A program made the position numbers and the translations under genes. This document shows positions 1 through 8,751 of a DNA stretch of 50,364 nt, one piece after another; the first letter of the stretch is position 1; each line of letters starts with the position of its first letter. The stretch spans positions 1 through 50,364 of the forward strand of contig CALVWN010000051.1 in the NCBI GenBank assembly GCA_944367415.1. The letters are read 5' to 3'. This DNA comes from an uncultured Clostridia bacterium. Its GTDB lineage: Bacteria > Bacillota > Clostridia > Christensenellales > Borkfalkiaceae. Below the pieces are notes generated by a model. That model searched no databases and was not told the origin of the DNA. It saw nothing but the letters and a program-made list of their open reading frames with translations.

Positions 1-935
1 CGCAGTCGCTCTCCATTTCCTACAAGCGGCTGCTCGGGCGCACCTTCCCCACATTCATGCCCGACGTCATCATCTTTCAATACCCCAATCCGTTCAGAGC
101 GCATTATCTCAAAAAACTGCTCAAAAAATACCCTGCGTGCAAGCTCATCCTGTGGTGGCATCTCGATATCACCCGTCAGAAGCTGCTCGGCAAGCTCTTC
201 GAGGGGCAGACGAAATGGCTGCTGCGCCGTGCCGCGCGCGTGGTCGCGACCAGCCCCAATTATATTGCGGGCAGCGCCCATCTCTCTTCGGTGAAGGAAA
301 AATGCACGGTCGTTCCCTGCTGCGCCAACGACGAGCGCATCCGCACGGATGACGGCGTCGCGCGGCGCGCGGAGGAGATCCGCCGCGCGCACGCGGGCAA
401 GTTCCTGCTCTTTGCGGTGGGGCGGCACGTTCCCTACAAGGGCATGGAATACCTCGTGCGGGCGTCCAAGCTGCTCGACGGGCGCTTTCTCGTTGCGATC
501 GGCGGCAAGGGGCCGCTCACGCAGCAGCTCATGTCGCTCGCCGCGGGGGATGAAAAGGTGCGCTTTCTCGGGCGCATCTCCGACGAAGAGCTCAAGGCGT
601 GGCTGATGGCGTGCGACGTATTCTGCTTTCCCTCCGTTACCAAGAACGAGGCGTTCGGCATCGCTCTCGCGGAGGCGATGGCGTTCGCAAAGCCCGCCGT
701 CACCTTCACCATTCCCGGATCGGGTGTCAACTATGTCAGTCTCAACGGCGTGACGGGCATCGAGTGTCCGAACGCCGACGTCGCCGCCTATGCCGCGGCG
801 ATCCGCACGCTTGCGGAGGACGACGCAAAGCGCACCGCCTACGGCGAAGCGGCGCGCCGCCGCGTGGAGGAACTGTTCACGTCGGCGCAGTTTTCCGAGA
901 ACGTGCGCCGTCTGCTCGGGGAGGTATGCGGATGA
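1..935 (+). CDS. Glycosyltransferase family 4 (5' end cut off by window)
   Basis: This is a GT-B glycosyltransferase of the GT4 family, expected to add a sugar to the lipid-linked repeat unit of a surface polysaccharide at the cytoplasmic face of the membrane. The frame is open from base 3 to the window edge, so the ATG at 57 is probably internal and the N-terminal Rossmann domain is partly missing. The C-terminal half is typical: a nucleotide-binding GGKGPL segment, then FLGRISDEEL, then the EAFGIALAE acid pair (E-x7-E) that contacts the nucleotide sugar. The stop overlaps the manC start by 4 bp (ATGA), so the two are translationally coupled. The position next to GDP-mannose genes suggests a mannosyltransferase, but the donor cannot be read from the sequence. 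Confidence 0.88.
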   Translation, partial: QSLSISYKRLLGRTFPTFMPDVIIFQYPNPFRAHYLKKLLKKYPACKLILWWHLDITRQKLLGKLFEGQTKWLLRRAARVVATSPNYIAGSAHLSSVKEKCTVVPCCANDERIRTDDGVARRAEEIRRAHAGKFLLFAVGRHVPYKGMEYLVRASKLLDGRFLVAIGGKGPLTQQLMSLAAGDEKVRFLGRISDEELKAWLMACDVFCFPSVTKNEAFGIALAEAMAFAKPAVTFTIPGSGVNYVSLNGVTGIECPNADVAAYAAAIRTLAEDDAKRTAYGEAARRRVEELFTSAQFSENVRRLLGEVCG

Positions 936-1996
936 AAGTCTACGGCATCATCATGGCGGGGGGCGGCGGAACGCGCTTCTGGCCGCTCTCGCGCAAGGGC
1001 ACGCCCAAACAGCTCCTCAACCTGAGCGGCAAGGAGATCATGGTCAACGAGGCGATCGACCGCGTCGCGCGCGTCGCCGCCTATGAGGATATCTATATCG
1101 TCACCAACTGCGAACAGGCGGACAAGATGCGCCTCGTCACGCACGGGCGGGTCGCCGCCGAGCACATTCTCTCCGAACCGTGCGCGCGCAACACGGCGGC
1201 GTGCATCGGCTATGCCGCGATGAAGATCATGCGCGAAAGAGGGGACGGCGTGCTCGTCATTACGCCCTCCGACGCCTACATCAAGGACGAGGATACCTTT
1301 GCGCAGGTGCTGGGCACCGCCGTTCACGCCGCGGCGACGACCAACAAGCTCGTCACCATCGGCATCAAGCCCACCTTCCCCGCCACGGGATACGGCTATA
1401 TCCGCTACCGCGAGGCGGAGGGCGACGTCAAGCCCGCCATGCGCTTTGTGGAGAAGCCCACGCGCAGGAAGGCGGAGGAGTACCTCCGCAGCGGATGCTA
1501 TGTCTGGAACAGCGGAATGTTTGTCTGGAAGGCGTCCGTCATTCTCAAAAAATTCAAACGGCTGCTGCCCGAACTGTACGCGCGGCTCGCGAAGATCGCC
1601 GCCTCCTTCGGCAGGCCCGACGAGAGGAGCGTGCTCGAGGAACTCTACCCGGAGCTTCCCTCCGTCTCCGTCGATTACGGCATCATGGAGCACAGCAGGG
1701 ATATCCTCGTCGTGCCGGGCGAATTCGGCTGGAACGACGTCGGCAGCTGGGATATGCTGGGCGCCCTTCACCCGCAGGATGAACGGGGGAACGTGGTCGT
1801 CGGCAACGCCGTCAACGTGGATACGGAAAACACCGTCATCTATTCGAGCGGAAAGATGATCGCCGCCGTGGATGTGAGCGATCTCATCATCGTCGACACC
1901 CCGGACGCCATTCTCGTATGCCCCAAATCCAAAGCGCAGGACGTCAAAAAGATCGTCGAGGAACTGCGGGCAGAGGGGAAGGAGGAATTGCTTTGA
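932..1996 (+). CDS. manC: Mannose-1-phosphate guanylyltransferase
   Basis: The enzyme makes GDP-mannose from mannose-1-phosphate and GTP. The protein is 354 residues, the short single-domain form without a fused isomerase domain. The pyrophosphorylase signature GGGGTRFWPLSR lies at residues 10-21, the FVEKP sugar-binding motif near 172 and WNSGMF near 192. I chose the ATG at 932 because GGAGG at 920-924 sits 7 bp upstream and the start overlaps the preceding stop. An in-frame ATG at 926 lies too close to that site. The gene starts a manC - hexomutase - manA block that can convert fructose-6-phosphate to GDP-mannose for the glycosyltransferases of this operon. Confidence 0.95.
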   Translation: MKVYGIIMAGGGGTRFWPLSRKGTPKQLLNLSGKEIMVNEAIDRVARVAAYEDIYIVTNCEQADKMRLVTHGRVAAEHILSEPCARNTAACIGYAAMKIMRERGDGVLVITPSDAYIKDEDTFAQVLGTAVHAAATTNKLVTIGIKPTFPATGYGYIRYREAEGDVKPAMRFVEKPTRRKAEEYLRSGCYVWNSGMFVWKASVILKKFKRLLPELYARLAKIAASFGRPDERSVLEELYPELPSVSVDYGIMEHSRDILVVPGEFGWNDVGSWDMLGALHPQDERGNVVVGNAVNVDTENTVIYSSGKMIAAVDVSDLIIVDTPDAILVCPKSKAQDVKKIVEELRAEGKEELL

Positions 1997-3759
1997 AGAA
2001 CTATCGCGCGGAATGGGAGCGCTGGTGCAGCGACCCCGTCTTTGACGGCGAGACGCGCGCCGCGGCTGCGGCGATGCCCGCGGAGGAGATCGAGGACGCC
2101 TTTTACCGCGATCTCGCCTTCGGCACGGGCGGACTGCGCGGCGTGATCGGCGTCGGAACCAACCGCATGAATGTATATACCGTCGGCAGGGCGACGCAGG
2201 GGCTTGCCGACTATGTGCGCACGCAGACGCAGGCGGGCAGCGTGGTCATCGCCTATGACAGCCGCCGGATGTCGCGGGAGTTTGCCGCCGATTCGGCGTG
2301 CATCCTCGCGGCGAACGGCATCCGCGCCTATCTCTTCGAGGGGCTGCGGCCCACGCCCGAGCTATCCTTCGCCGTGCGCGACCTGGGGGCGACGGCGGGC
2401 ATTGTCATCACGGCGAGCCACAATCCCCCCGAATACAACGGCTACAAGGTGTACTGGTCGGACGGCGGGCAGATCGTTCCGCCGCGGGACGGCGAGATCA
2501 TCGCCGCCATCGGGCGCGTGCCCGACTTTTCGTCCGTTCGCCGGATGCCCTTCGACAGGGCAAAGGCGGAGGGGAAGATCGTCATCATCGGGGAGGAGAC
2601 GGATGCGCGGTATCTTGCCGCCGTCCGGCGCATCGTGCTGCGCCCGCAGCTGTGCGCCGAATACGGAAAGAAGCTCACCGTCGTCTACACGCCGCTGCAC
2701 GGCACGGGCAGCGTGCCCGTGCGCCGCGCCCTTGCGGAGCTTGGCTTTGCGCGCGTGTTTGTCGTGCCAGAGCAGGCGATCCCGGACGGCGCGTTCCCGA
2801 CGGTCGTCTCTCCCAATCCGGAGGACAAGCGCGCCTTTGCACTCGCCCTCGCGCTTGCGGAGAAGGTGAATGCCGATCTCGTGCTCGCCACCGACCCCGA
2901 CGCCGACCGGCTCGGCGTCTATTGCAGGACGAAGGAGGGGACGTATGTTCCCTTCACGGGCAATATGAGCGGATTGCTCATCGCGGAGTATGAACTGCTC
3001 ACGCGCAGGGAGCTGGGGCTGCTGCCCGCCCGTCCTTCCGACGGGGCGATCGTCACCACCATCGTCTCCTCCGACATGGTCTTCCCCCTCGCGCGCGAAT
3101 ACGGTCTCACCGTCATCGAGACGTTGACGGGATTCAAGTACATCGGCGAGCAGATCAGGCTGTTTGAAGAGGCGCTCGCCGCCAACGGCGGCGTCCCGGA
3201 CGGCAGCAAGGGCGCCTATGTCTACGAGTTCGGATTCGAGGAGAGCTACGGCTGTCTCGTCGGCACGCACGCGCGCGACAAGGATGCCGTGGCGGCGGTC
3301 GTCGCTCTGTGCGAGGCGGCGGCGTATTACGCCTCCCGCGGCATGACGCTCGACGACGCCATGCGCGATCTGTACCGCCGGTACGGCGCGTATGCCGAGA
3401 CGCTCGCTTCGAAGACCCTGAAGGGTGCGGACGGGGCGCAGCGCATTTCCGGGATGATGGAAACGCTCCGCAGCGATCCGCCCGCCGCCGTTGCGGGAAG
3501 GGCGGTGATCGCCGTGCGCGACTATCGGCGCGGCGTGCGCACCGAGCTTGCGACGGGCGCCCGTTCGCCCGTCGGGCTGCCCGAGAGCAATGTGCTGTAC
3601 TTTGAGTTGGAGGGCGGGGCATGGTGCTGCGTGCGGCCCTCCGGCACCGAACCCAAGATCAAGTTTTATATCGGCGCGCGCGGAGAGGAGATCTCCGACG
3701 CGCAGACGCAGCTCGAAACGCTCAAGGCGGGATTTCTCGGGCTGTTTACAGAGGATTAA
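1993..3759 (+). CDS. Phosphoglucomutase/phosphomannomutase (probable ManB role)
   Basis: This alpha-D-phosphohexomutase has 588 residues and interconverts hexose 6- and 1-phosphates. The four domain signatures are present: the phosphoserine loop TASHNP (Ser142), the Mg-binding DPDADR (301-306), the sugar-specificity loop GFEESYG (414-420) and the phosphate-binding RPSGTEPK (from 548). The start is a TTG at 1993 overlapping the manC stop, with GGAGG at 1981-1985 7 bp upstream. No ATG fits the reading frame at this point. The family is usually called phosphoglucomutase, but the gene lies between manC and manA and no other manB is visible, so I infer that it supplies mannose-1-phosphate. A paralogue lies at 17548-19266. 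Confidence 0.93.
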   Translation: MKNYRAEWERWCSDPVFDGETRAAAAAMPAEEIEDAFYRDLAFGTGGLRGVIGVGTNRMNVYTVGRATQGLADYVRTQTQAGSVVIAYDSRRMSREFAADSACILAANGIRAYLFEGLRPTPELSFAVRDLGATAGIVITASHNPPEYNGYKVYWSDGGQIVPPRDGEIIAAIGRVPDFSSVRRMPFDRAKAEGKIVIIGEETDARYLAAVRRIVLRPQLCAEYGKKLTVVYTPLHGTGSVPVRRALAELGFARVFVVPEQAIPDGAFPTVVSPNPEDKRAFALALALAEKVNADLVLATDPDADRLGVYCRTKEGTYVPFTGNMSGLLIAEYELLTRRELGLLPARPSDGAIVTTIVSSDMVFPLAREYGLTVIETLTGFKYIGEQIRLFEEALAANGGVPDGSKGAYVYEFGFEESYGCLVGTHARDKDAVAAVVALCEAAAYYASRGMTLDDAMRDLYRRYGAYAETLASKTLKGADGAQRISGMMETLRSDPPAAVAGRAVIAVRDYRRGVRTELATGARSPVGLPESNVLYFELEGGAWCCVRPSGTEPKIKFYIGARGEEISDAQTQLETLKAGFLGLFTED

Positions 3760-3762
3760 CCT

Positions 3763-4743
3763 ATGGCGCAGAACGAATTGATCAAACTCATTCCCGTATT
3801 CAAGGATTATATCTGGGGCGGGACAAAACTGCACGATCTGCTCGGGAAGGATACGGGCAGATTGGAGCACGTGGCGGAGAGTTGGGAATTTTCCACCCAT
3901 CCCGATGGACAGAGCGTGCTTGCAAGCGGAAAATATGCGGGCAAGACGCTCGCAGAGTATTTTGCTGCCATCGGCTGGAAAAAGGCGGGAACGTACAGTG
4001 AGGCGCATAAGCGCCTGCCGTTCATGACCAAATTCATCGACGCCAAGGAGAACCTGTCCATTCAGGTGCATCCGACGGAGGCCTATGCGCGCCGCCATGA
4101 GAACGACAACGGCAAGAACGAGATGTGGTACATCATGGATGCCGAGGCGGAGGCGTTCATCTACGTCGGATTCAACTGCAACACGAGCCGCAAGGAGGTG
4201 GCGCGGCGTGTCAAGGACGGCTCCATCGAGCAGATCCTCAACAAGATCCCCGTCCGGAAGGGGGATTCCTTCTTTATCCCCGCCGGCACCGTACACGCCA
4301 TCGGCGCGGGGTGCCTCATCTGCGAGATCCAGCAGACCTCCAACGTCACCTACCGGCTGTACGATTACGGCAGGCTGGATCATGACGGCAAGACGCGCGA
4401 ACTCAACGTGAAAAAGGCGCTGGATGTCCTCAACTACAAGCGCATGGAGATCGAGCTGGACGAGGAGAGCGGGCTCTACCACATCGGGGCGGCGTCCGCC
4501 AAGACGCTGGCGCGCACCAACTGGTTCACCGTCACCAAGTACGAAGTGGACGGAGATCTCAAGATCACGTCCATGCGTTCGCCCTATACGCAGTATAAAG
4601 TGCTCATCGCGGTGGACGGCGACGGGGACATCGATCTGCCGGACGGCACGGAATATCTTTCAGAGGGCGGCACATGGCTTTTAAAGCAACAGGCGCCGCT
4701 GCGCATCCACGGGCATTGTTCGCTGCTCGTCGTCAACCTGTAA
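3763..4743 (+). CDS. manA: Mannose-6-phosphate isomerase, class I
   Basis: This zinc enzyme interconverts fructose-6-phosphate and mannose-6-phosphate, the entry step to GDP-mannose. It has 326 residues, the short form seen in Bacillota. The cupin metal ligands are visible: His103 in QVHPTE, Glu120 in KNEMWY and His178 in GTVHAIG. The QQTSNVTYRLYDY segment follows, as expected for the type I family. The gene starts three bases after the preceding stop and completes the ManA-ManB-ManC route together with the two genes upstream. Confidence 0.95.
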   Translation: MAQNELIKLIPVFKDYIWGGTKLHDLLGKDTGRLEHVAESWEFSTHPDGQSVLASGKYAGKTLAEYFAAIGWKKAGTYSEAHKRLPFMTKFIDAKENLSIQVHPTEAYARRHENDNGKNEMWYIMDAEAEAFIYVGFNCNTSRKEVARRVKDGSIEQILNKIPVRKGDSFFIPAGTVHAIGAGCLICEIQQTSNVTYRLYDYGRLDHDGKTRELNVKKALDVLNYKRMEIELDEESGLYHIGAASAKTLARTNWFTVTKYEVDGDLKITSMRSPYTQYKVLIAVDGDGDIDLPDGTEYLSEGGTWLLKQQAPLRIHGHCSLLVVNL

Positions 4744-4752
4744 GGAGCGGAC

Positions 4753-5784
4753 ATGAAGATCGCAGTGGATTGCAGGTATCTCGGCAAGTCCGGGATCGGA
4801 CGTGTCTGTGAGGGGATTTTAGAGCATCTCGACTATACCGCAGACGAATACTACCTTGTCGGAGACGCGGGGAAACTTGCGCCTTATTCTGCTGCACATA
4901 TCATTGCGGATGAGGGGGATCCGTTCTCCGCAAAGGGGATGCTCTCCTTCCCGAAATCAATCAACCGTATCTGTGATTGTCTGATCATCCCCAATTTTAT
5001 CATCCCGTTCGGGATCCGTATTCCCGTCTATACGGTGATGCATGATCTGATCTTTCTCGATCTTCCGCAGATCATGACGCGCGGGAAGGCGGATTTTCTG
5101 ATCAAAAAGACGCTCCTTGCGCGCTGCATGAAAAAGTCACGGCGCATCGCCTGCGTTTCGCAGTTCACGCGGTCGCGCTGCGAGCATTTTTTTCCGAAAT
5201 TTGCGCAAAAATGCTATGTGAACTACAACGGGCTCTCCAAGGATGTCCTTGCATTCGATGCGAGCGGGATTTCCAAGGCCGATACGCTCGTCTTTGTCGG
5301 GAACGTCAAGCCGCATAAGGGGCTCGGTACGCTGATCGAGGCGTATCGTATGCTTCCGGCAGGGCGGTACCGGCTGAAGATCATCGGAGAGCGGGAGGGA
5401 TTCCTCACGGGGATGGATGCGGATGAGCTCGCCTGCGAGGGCGTGACCTTTACGGGGCGGCTTTCGGACGATGCTTTGCTCAAAGAGATCGCATCGGCGG
5501 CATTTCTCATCCAGCCCTCCCTCTATGAGGGCTTCGGTCTTCCGCCCCTGGAGGCGCTTTGGCTGGGGACGCGGCCCATTGTATCCGACATTCCGGTTTT
5601 CCGGGAGATATACGGCGATCTTCCCGTCGTCTTTTTCAAAGCGGGGGATGCGGCGTCCCTGCGCGACGCCGTTCTCGAGGCCGATCCCCGTGTGGCGCCG
5701 GATCGCGGGAAGATCGCGGAAAAATATCATTATGCGCGCTTCGTAAAGACGCTGCGGGCAAATCTTGCGGAGGAAAGAGGGTAA
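4753..5784 (+). CDS. Glycosyltransferase family 4
   Basis: A complete GT-B enzyme of 343 residues. It opens with MKIAVDCRYLGKSGIGR, a glycine-rich N-terminal loop common in GT4 mannosyl- and rhamnosyltransferases. The C-terminal domain has FVGNVKPHKGL, TGRLSDD and the EGFGLPPLE acid pair (E259 and E267). No signal peptide or membrane segment is visible, so it acts in the cytosol on a membrane-bound acceptor. AAGGAG overlapping the manA stop provides the ribosome-binding site. From this gene on, the base composition looks more A+T-rich than in the man genes. Donor and linkage are unknown. Confidence 0.9.
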   Translation: MKIAVDCRYLGKSGIGRVCEGILEHLDYTADEYYLVGDAGKLAPYSAAHIIADEGDPFSAKGMLSFPKSINRICDCLIIPNFIIPFGIRIPVYTVMHDLIFLDLPQIMTRGKADFLIKKTLLARCMKKSRRIACVSQFTRSRCEHFFPKFAQKCYVNYNGLSKDVLAFDASGISKADTLVFVGNVKPHKGLGTLIEAYRMLPAGRYRLKIIGEREGFLTGMDADELACEGVTFTGRLSDDALLKEIASAAFLIQPSLYEGFGLPPLEALWLGTRPIVSDIPVFREIYGDLPVVFFKAGDAASLRDAVLEADPRVAPDRGKIAEKYHYARFVKTLRANLAEERG

Positions 5785-7092
5785 ATGCAGTCGGCGGCAG
5801 CGAGCGGGACGTACGTCCGTCAGGGAGAGAGGCACGAGCTGTATCTGACCGATCTTTTGGTCGGGATCATCGTGATCCTTGTGACGTTCCGCGGCTTTAT
5901 CGACAATTTCATCGGGTACGGCACGCTGCTCGTGGACGCCTGCTTTGCCATTCTGCTCCTTTGGGAAGTGTACGCCTGTTTTACCGGAATGGTGAAGAGG
6001 AGCCGCTGGGCAAAAGTTCTCGGGTTGTACCTCGCCTGGGTCATTCTCTGTTTCGCGGTCGGGGCATTTCAGGTGCTTGCGGGGAAGACGTCCCTCTACG
6101 ATGCGGTCATCGGGTTCCGCAACAACAATGTCTATACGGGGCTGTTCCTGATTGCGGTGCTCCGGTTTGACCGCGGAAGCGTCCGCCGTTTTTACAGGCT
6201 GTTTGTCAACTGCGGCGTGTTTATCTGTGCGTTTGCGATCGTACAGTATGTCTGCCGCGATTTCCTTCCGGACAGTCTGCTCGTTTTGAACGGGGAGGAA
6301 ATCTTTACCCTGCACGGGAGCGATGTGATCCGCGTGACAGGACTCATGGGGAATACGATCATCTTCGGCGGATATTCCATCGTTCTTTTCTCCCTCGTCT
6401 GGGCAGAACTCATAACGAAGCGCTACCGTCCGTTTTTGCTCTGGGTCAAACTTGCCGTCATCGCGTTGGCAAACTATTTTACTTTTTCACGGGCATCGGT
6501 CGTCGGAATGGCCGCCGTATTTGTCCTGGAATTTGTACTCTACGGCTGTACGCACCGGCGGGCTTTCGAGACCATTTTTGTCACGCTGATCTTCCTCGTG
6601 GTCGCGCTGCTGCTCGTCCTTACGCTGTTCGGGGATTCCGTCATCGTTCAGCGGCTGCTCGGTCAGAATGCCGACTGGACAGCGGGCAGCGATTCCGGAC
6701 ACTTTTCCATGATTGATGCCGCAGCGCAGGAGATCGGCAGAAACTGGCTGATCGGTACGCTGATGGGACAGAGCAACAGCGTCATCACGGACGGTACGTT
6801 CTGGGCATATCTGCTCGAAATGGGCGTTCCGGTCTTTCTCGTATACTGCATTCTCCTGTTTGTGCTCCTTCTGATCGCGCTGCGAAACTGTAAGAGCAAG
6901 GACAGAATGACCGGCGGGATCTGCACGGCGTATATCGGGATGAATGCATACCTTCTCATCTTTTCATTCATCAATTCGGCATATGCCGCCCGCAGCGTGC
7001 TGGTCTTTGTCTGGCTGATCGGGGGCATGATGCTCGCCATTATTGCGAAAAAAGGACGCGGAACGGTGCAGACAAAGGGAGGGGAATCATGA
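5785..7092 (+). CDS. O-antigen ligase / Wzy-like polysaccharide polymerase
   Basis: An integral membrane protein of 435 residues with about ten to twelve hydrophobic segments and one long soluble loop (around residues 285-330). The NYFTFSRASVVGM segment near residue 235 resembles the arginine-containing motif of the O-antigen ligase/Wzy superfamily, and the loop contains conserved-looking HFSMIDAA and GTFWAYLLEMG. In a Wzx/Wzy pathway such a protein polymerises lipid-linked repeat units outside the membrane. A Wzx flippase ends the same operon, which supports that role, but ligase and polymerase cannot be separated by sequence. The start codon directly follows the preceding stop and the 3' end overlaps the next gene by 4 bp. 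Confidence 0.82.
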   Translation: MQSAAASGTYVRQGERHELYLTDLLVGIIVILVTFRGFIDNFIGYGTLLVDACFAILLLWEVYACFTGMVKRSRWAKVLGLYLAWVILCFAVGAFQVLAGKTSLYDAVIGFRNNNVYTGLFLIAVLRFDRGSVRRFYRLFVNCGVFICAFAIVQYVCRDFLPDSLLVLNGEEIFTLHGSDVIRVTGLMGNTIIFGGYSIVLFSLVWAELITKRYRPFLLWVKLAVIALANYFTFSRASVVGMAAVFVLEFVLYGCTHRRAFETIFVTLIFLVVALLLVLTLFGDSVIVQRLLGQNADWTAGSDSGHFSMIDAAAQEIGRNWLIGTLMGQSNSVITDGTFWAYLLEMGVPVFLVYCILLFVLLLIALRNCKSKDRMTGGICTAYIGMNAYLLIFSFINSAYAARSVLVFVWLIGGMMLAIIAKKGRGTVQTKGGES

Positions 7093-7859
7093 TTCCGAAG
7101 ATCATTCATGCCTGCTGGCTCGGAAAGGCGGAAATGCCGGCAGATCAGAAACAGTATGTAGAGGGCTGGCGGGCGCTGCATCCGGACTGGGAGATCATAC
7201 TCTGGACGGATGAGACGTTTTCACAGTTTTATGACGACAGCGCGTTCGTGAAAGAGGCGCTTACGCGAAAGAAGTACGGATTTTTGAGCGATTATTTCCG
7301 TTTTACCGTACTCTATCGCTACGGCGGCATCTATATCGATACCGACGTGGAGCTTTTCAAGCCGCTCGATCCGTTTTTGTCCTGCCATATGTTCATGGGT
7401 TTCATCTTTGATGATTCGATCGGGACGGCGCTCATCGGAACGGAGCCGGGAAATCCGCTCATGTCCGAATGGCTGCGCATTCTGGAAGAGGATTTCGAGA
7501 AAAAAGGGACGTTTACGGTCAGCAATGACTGGATCACAAAATACTTTCTCGACCATTATCCGGATTTCCGGCTCAACGGGGCGCGGCAGTCGCTGCGGTG
7601 CGGGATCGAGATGTTCCCGAAAGACTACTTTGAGCGGCTCCGGATCAGCAAGAAAAGCGGGGGGGGGTATGCAGAACATCATTGTGCAGGTTCATGGAAG
7701 GACGACCGTGAGCCGGGGTATAAAAATCTTCTGCGCCGCCTGTTGCCGCGCAAGCTCGTCTCTGCGATCGGACATCGCTTTGCCGTAAAGCGCGCACCCT
7801 ACTATGCAGTTTATCTGCAACACCGCAGGAAAAAATACAAAGAGAGGGAGGATACATGA
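7089..7859 (+). CDS. GT32-type glycosyltransferase with a G9 tract in its reading frame
   Basis: A 256-residue glycosyltransferase of the GT32 (DXD-sugar-binding) family. The N-terminus [11 protein letters not shown], the segment [16 protein letters not shown] and the DTD metal-binding triad (residues 84-86) are diagnostic. Near the C-terminus, HHCAGSW (197-203) corresponds to the conserved His...Ser-Trp motif. Codons 191-193 are GGG GGG GGG, an uninterrupted run of nine G at 7659-7667 placed just before that motif. The frame is intact here. Losing one G would shift into a frame ending at 7788 and gaining one would end translation at 7711. Both would destroy the HHCAGSW region, so the gene is a candidate phase-variable locus. 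Both ends overlap the neighbouring genes by 4 bp. Confidence 0.88.
   Translation: MIPKIIHACWLGKAEMPADQKQYVEGWRALHPDWEIILWTDETFSQFYDDSAFVKEALTRKKYGFLSDYFRFTVLYRYGGIYIDTDVELFKPLDPFLSCHMFMGFIFDDSIGTALIGTEPGNPLMSEWLRILEEDFEKKGTFTVSNDWITKYFLDHYPDFRLNGARQSLRCGIEMFPKDYFERLRISKKSGGGYAEHHCAGSWKDDREPGYKNLLRRLLPRKLVSAIGHRFAVKRAPYYAVYLQHRRKKYKEREDT
7659..7667 (+). repeat. G9 homopolymer inside glycosyltransferase gene
   Basis: Nine consecutive G bases encode Gly191-Gly193 of the GT32-type enzyme. Homopolymers of this length are prone to polymerase slippage. The tract falls after the catalytic DTD motif and before the conserved HHCAGSW segment, so any change that is not a multiple of three removes that segment. 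Confidence 0.95.
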
Positions 7860-8740
7860 AGGGAATCATCCTTGCAGGGGGAAGCGGGACGCGGCTGTAT
7901 CCGCTCACCGCGGTGACAAGCAAGCAGCTCCTGCCCGTCTACGATAAGCCCATGATCTATTACCCGCTCTCCACGCTCATGCTGGCGGGGATCCGCGATA
8001 TCCTCATCATCTCCACGCCGGAGGATACGCCCCGCTTTGAACAGCTCTTCGGGGACGGCAGCACATTCGGGCTCAGCCTCTCCTATGCCGTTCAGCCGAC
8101 GCCGGGCGGCCTTGCGCAGGCTTTCCTCATCGGCGAGGAATTCATCGGACAGGACGACGTGTGCATGGTGCTGGGGGACAACATCTTCTACGGCAACGGC
8201 CTGAAAAAGAGCCTGCAGCGGGCGGCGGACAATCTGCGCGTCGGCCGTGCCACGGTATTCGGCTACTATGTCCCCGACCCCGAACGCTTCGGCGTCGTCG
8301 AATTCGACGAGCACGGCAGGGCGGTCTCCATCGAGGAGAAGCCCGCCGCACCCAAGTCCAATTACGCCGTCGTCGGGCTGTACTTTTACACGAACGACGT
8401 CGTGCAGGTCGCAAGATCCATCCGCCCCTCCGCACGCGGGGAGCTGGAGATCACCACCGTCAACCAAAACTATCTCGATCGCGGCAAGCTGGAGGTGATC
8501 ACCTTCGGCCGCGGTTTTACCTGGCTGGATACGGGCACGCACGAATCGCTCGCCGACGCGACTGCCTTCGTGCGCATGATCGAACAGCGGCAGGGGCTGC
8601 AGATCAGCTGTATCGAGGAGATCGCCTATCAGAACGGCTGGATCGGACGCAAGCAGCTGCTCGCGCAGGCGGAGCTGATGAAGAACAACGACTATGGCAG
8701 GCATCTGCGGCAGGTCGCAGAGGGGAAAATACGCTATTGA
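7856..8740 (+). CDS. rmlA: Glucose-1-phosphate thymidylyltransferase
   Basis: First enzyme of dTDP-L-rhamnose synthesis: dTTP plus glucose-1-phosphate gives dTDP-glucose and pyrophosphate. The protein has 294 residues, the usual length. The signature [13 protein letters not shown] (from residue 6), [16 protein letters not shown] and LGDNIFYG (around 106-113) identify it clearly. Its substrate can come from the phosphoglucomutases in this window. The gene overlaps the GT32 gene by 4 bp. Unlike the usual contiguous rml clusters, the four rml genes here are separated by glycosyltransferase genes. Confidence 0.97.
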   Translation: MKGIILAGGSGTRLYPLTAVTSKQLLPVYDKPMIYYPLSTLMLAGIRDILIISTPEDTPRFEQLFGDGSTFGLSLSYAVQPTPGGLAQAFLIGEEFIGQDDVCMVLGDNIFYGNGLKKSLQRAADNLRVGRATVFGYYVPDPERFGVVEFDEHGRAVSIEEKPAAPKSNYAVVGLYFYTNDVVQVARSIRPSARGELEITTVNQNYLDRGKLEVITFGRGFTWLDTGTHESLADATAFVRMIEQRQGLQISCIEEIAYQNGWIGRKQLLAQAELMKNNDYGRHLRQVAEGKIRY

Positions 8741-8751
8741 CGGGAAATGAT

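Noticed and set aside
2362..4482. 706-codon open frame on the - strand
   Set aside because: Antisense shadow across the hexomutase and manA genes. It crosses a gene boundary and has no supporting signals.
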